Shown piece after piece: positions 62,414 through 64,000 of a stretch of 64,000 bases of DNA. Position 1 is the stretch's first letter. Every line of letters starts with the position of its first letter. The stretch is from a virus. The stretch spans positions 1 to 64,000 of the IMG/VR virus record IMGVR_UViG_3300017963_000228; one strand, written 5' to 3'. Both the position numbers and the translations under genes were made by a program. The notes under the pieces are model-generated. The model did not search any database. It worked only from the letters and a program-made list of their open reading frames with translations, and had not been told where the DNA came from.

Positions 62414-64000
62414 TTACTCCTTTTCCATTGTAATTGTGCAATCACAATTAAAACTTAAAATGTCACCGGGAAATCGCAGTTTAGATCCCCCAACAAAAAA
62501 GTTGTCTTTTGAAACCATATTTTTTAATCGGCCTTTATGACCACATTCATTACTATTCACTACCCATACAACGTTTTTATCCAAATGACTTACCATTTGC
62601 CATTTGGTATAGTTTATACAAGATTTCAAAAGAGCATTGATAATTTTTGACAAACGGGGATTGGCGTTGAATTGTTCCTTAAAAAATTCTTTCCAATCCT
62701 TATCTTCCCATCCAGAAATCATTTTAATCGTTTTGTTATACTCAAACGCTGCTTTTTCAGCAATCTGCTTAATCCATTTATCATTTAACCATTCAAGCAA
62801 TGTTTCCTGATATCCAAAATGTTTGGCATAAACTTCAACAGATGCTTCTACACAATCTACCAGAATATCTTTTAAATATGTTTCAAAATTACTTGGGTGA
62901 ATGTCTTTCATAGCCTGAAAGATCATATCGTTCCAAGTCTCCCTTGACAATGTGATTAAATTAAAAAAATCATCTAATTTATTAATTTGTTTTTGATTAG
63001 TAGGTTCAACAGAACGTCCATCAGTGGGATTATCATCACGATCATCTGTTCCATCAGGATTGGTATGTGGTTCGTCATCATCACGATCACGATCTCCATT
63101 TGCCGGTGGCGCAGGGGGATTCGCCGCTTGCTGGGAGATCTTTGGTAAATCTTTTAACAATACATGGTTTGCAGGAATAATAATTTCGTCACCACCAGCA
63201 ATGGCCGGTTTATTCTGTATTTCTTGACGAAATTCATTAATCGTCATTGTAGGAACACCAACATATGCTTTGGATTCCTGAACCTCCAGTTGACGATCAC
63301 GCGGAATAGGATTCTTATGACGCAATTGAAGACGTTCATCAAATGATTTACAAACCCCATCTGTTAATTCTTCGTCCCAAATATTTAAACGTGGTGCAAT
63401 TGACTCACGGTTAAAAGAGATATCAGTATATACAGCCCCGGCACGATTGGAGTCCGTAGATCCCAGCTTGTTTGTTGGCACCCGATAAGCCGATAGGATC
63501 TTTTCCTTAGACCATCCTGCCAAAGACATAAATTCAAAATCTTTATTGGTATACTCCAACGGTATTGGTTTTAAGCCACTATCCAAAACAGCTACTTGGT
63601 GAAATGTTCCCTGATATTTTTCCATCCATCGGGCTTTTAATTCATCAGCTTTTTCTTGATCAATTTGAGCATCCGTTGTTAATGCAAAATCAATTCTTGC
63701 ACTATTTTTAAAGAAGTCCCGTTCATATACTTCAACATAAGTATCAATGTCAGTCGCATATGCTTGTGCTTGAATAGGACTCATACCCGACCATGGATCA
63801 ATAGGATGGGGATAATTGATAACAATCAATTCATTAATATCAAAATCAATATATCCTCCCGCTTTACCGGATTTAAAAATATATTTAACAGAAGGATTAA
63901 CAGGATTATCTGAAACTTCTACTTTCATAAAATCATTCATATTCAAAGGCCATAATTCCCAAACCTGCCCCAGCTTATTTTTGGCCTTATAAATAACGGT
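62414..64000 (-). CDS. Portal protein fused to a MuF-like domain (5' end beyond the window)
   Basis: The frame is open to base 64000, reading back from MNMNDF through KNKLGQVWELWPL, so the start is outside the window. The portal core is visible (YIDFDINELIVINYPHPIDP, YGY-free clip region, GWSKEKILSAYRVPTNKLG). After a Pro/Asp linker (about residues 290-330 of the visible part), a helical domain follows. It ends VVNSNECGHKGRLKNMV and FNCDCTITMEKE, the Cys/His ending of MuF-type head proteins. It would be the DNA-packaging portal carrying a MuF-like extension. Confidence 0.82.
   Translation of the reverse strand, partial: TVIYKAKNKLGQVWELWPLNMNDFMKVEVSDNPVNPSVKYIFKSGKAGGYIDFDINELIVINYPHPIDPWSGMSPIQAQAYATDIDTYVEVYERDFFKNSARIDFALTTDAQIDQEKADELKARWMEKYQGTFHQVAVLDSGLKPIPLEYTNKDFEFMSLAGWSKEKILSAYRVPTNKLGSTDSNRAGAVYTDISFNRESIAPRLNIWDEELTDGVCKSFDERLQLRHKNPIPRDRQLEVQESKAYVGVPTMTINEFRQEIQNKPAIAGGDEIIIPANHVLLKDLPKISQQAANPPAPPANGDRDRDDDEPHTNPDGTDDRDDNPTDGRSVEPTNQKQINKLDDFFNLITLSRETWNDMIFQAMKDIHPSNFETYLKDILVDCVEASVEVYAKHFGYQETLLEWLNDKWIKQIAEKAAFEYNKTIKMISGWEDKDWKEFFKEQFNANPRLSKIINALLKSCINYTKWQMVSHLDKNVVWVVNSNECGHKGRLKNMVSKDNFFVGGSKLRFPGDILSFNCDCTITMEKE

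Noticed and set aside
63941-63946. Start of the portal gene at 63946
   Set aside because: That start would be a TTG; the frame stays open to the window edge with portal-like sequence, so the gene continues beyond 64000.

Overview
The window is part of an AT-rich genome of a tailed double-stranded DNA phage (Caudoviricetes) with a siphovirus-type, lambda-like tail: tube protein, frameshifted tail chaperone, tape measure, M/L/K-like tail-tip proteins and a J-like hub. It contains no bacterial housekeeping genes, and no tRNA, rRNA, CRISPR array or insertion sequence was seen. Start sites usually carry a clear AGGAGG-type Shine-Dalgarno. The K/L/M/J tail-tip order and the heptosyltransferase-like enzymes lean towards a Gram-negative host, but the host cannot be fixed from the sequence. 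No stretch over 300 bases lacks a gene.

Left arm (1-16,228, all + strand), replication and nucleotide metabolism: a PDDEXK resolvase-like nuclease; a Rad50/SbcC-like ATPase apparently split into two genes at its zinc hook, with an SbcD/Mre11-like nuclease between the halves; a thymidylate synthase homologue; a YiiX-like cysteine hydrolase; an adenosylcobalamin-dependent (class II) ribonucleotide reductase; a FEN-type 5' nuclease; a SAM methyltransferase; a DnaB-like helicase; an SF2 helicase; a DnaG-like primase; and an amidase endolysin. Most of these genes overlap or abut, so they probably form one long operon. No replicative DNA polymerase is visible.

Right arm (64,000 down to 16,203, all - strand), virion genes in transcription order: portal with a MuF-like C-terminus (cut by the window edge), prohead protease with a long acidic tail, HK97-fold capsid protein, capsid cement-like protein, connectors, tail terminator and tail tube. 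Next comes an accessory block of about 6.7 kb with beta-helix and Ig-like virion proteins, then the tail chaperone pair with a -1 frameshift, the tape measure, the tail-tip proteins and two J-like hub paralogues. The promoter-distal end holds twin collar/BNR-propeller fibres, a GT9-like enzyme, an array of tandemly duplicated appendage genes, and a small cassette (receiver-like protein, propeller-like protein, second GT9-like enzyme) before a holin candidate. Rho-independent terminators follow the capsid/cement genes, the tube gene and a 629-residue virion protein gene, and one ends the late operon.

The two arms converge at about 16.2 kb, where the endolysin (+) and holin candidate (-) overlap tail to tail. 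The main candidates for something new are the Rad50-like ATPase split at the hook, the duplicated appendage-gene array, the paired J-like hubs, the receiver/propeller/GT9 cassette, and the late-operon terminator hidden inside the endolysin's zinc-ligand codons.
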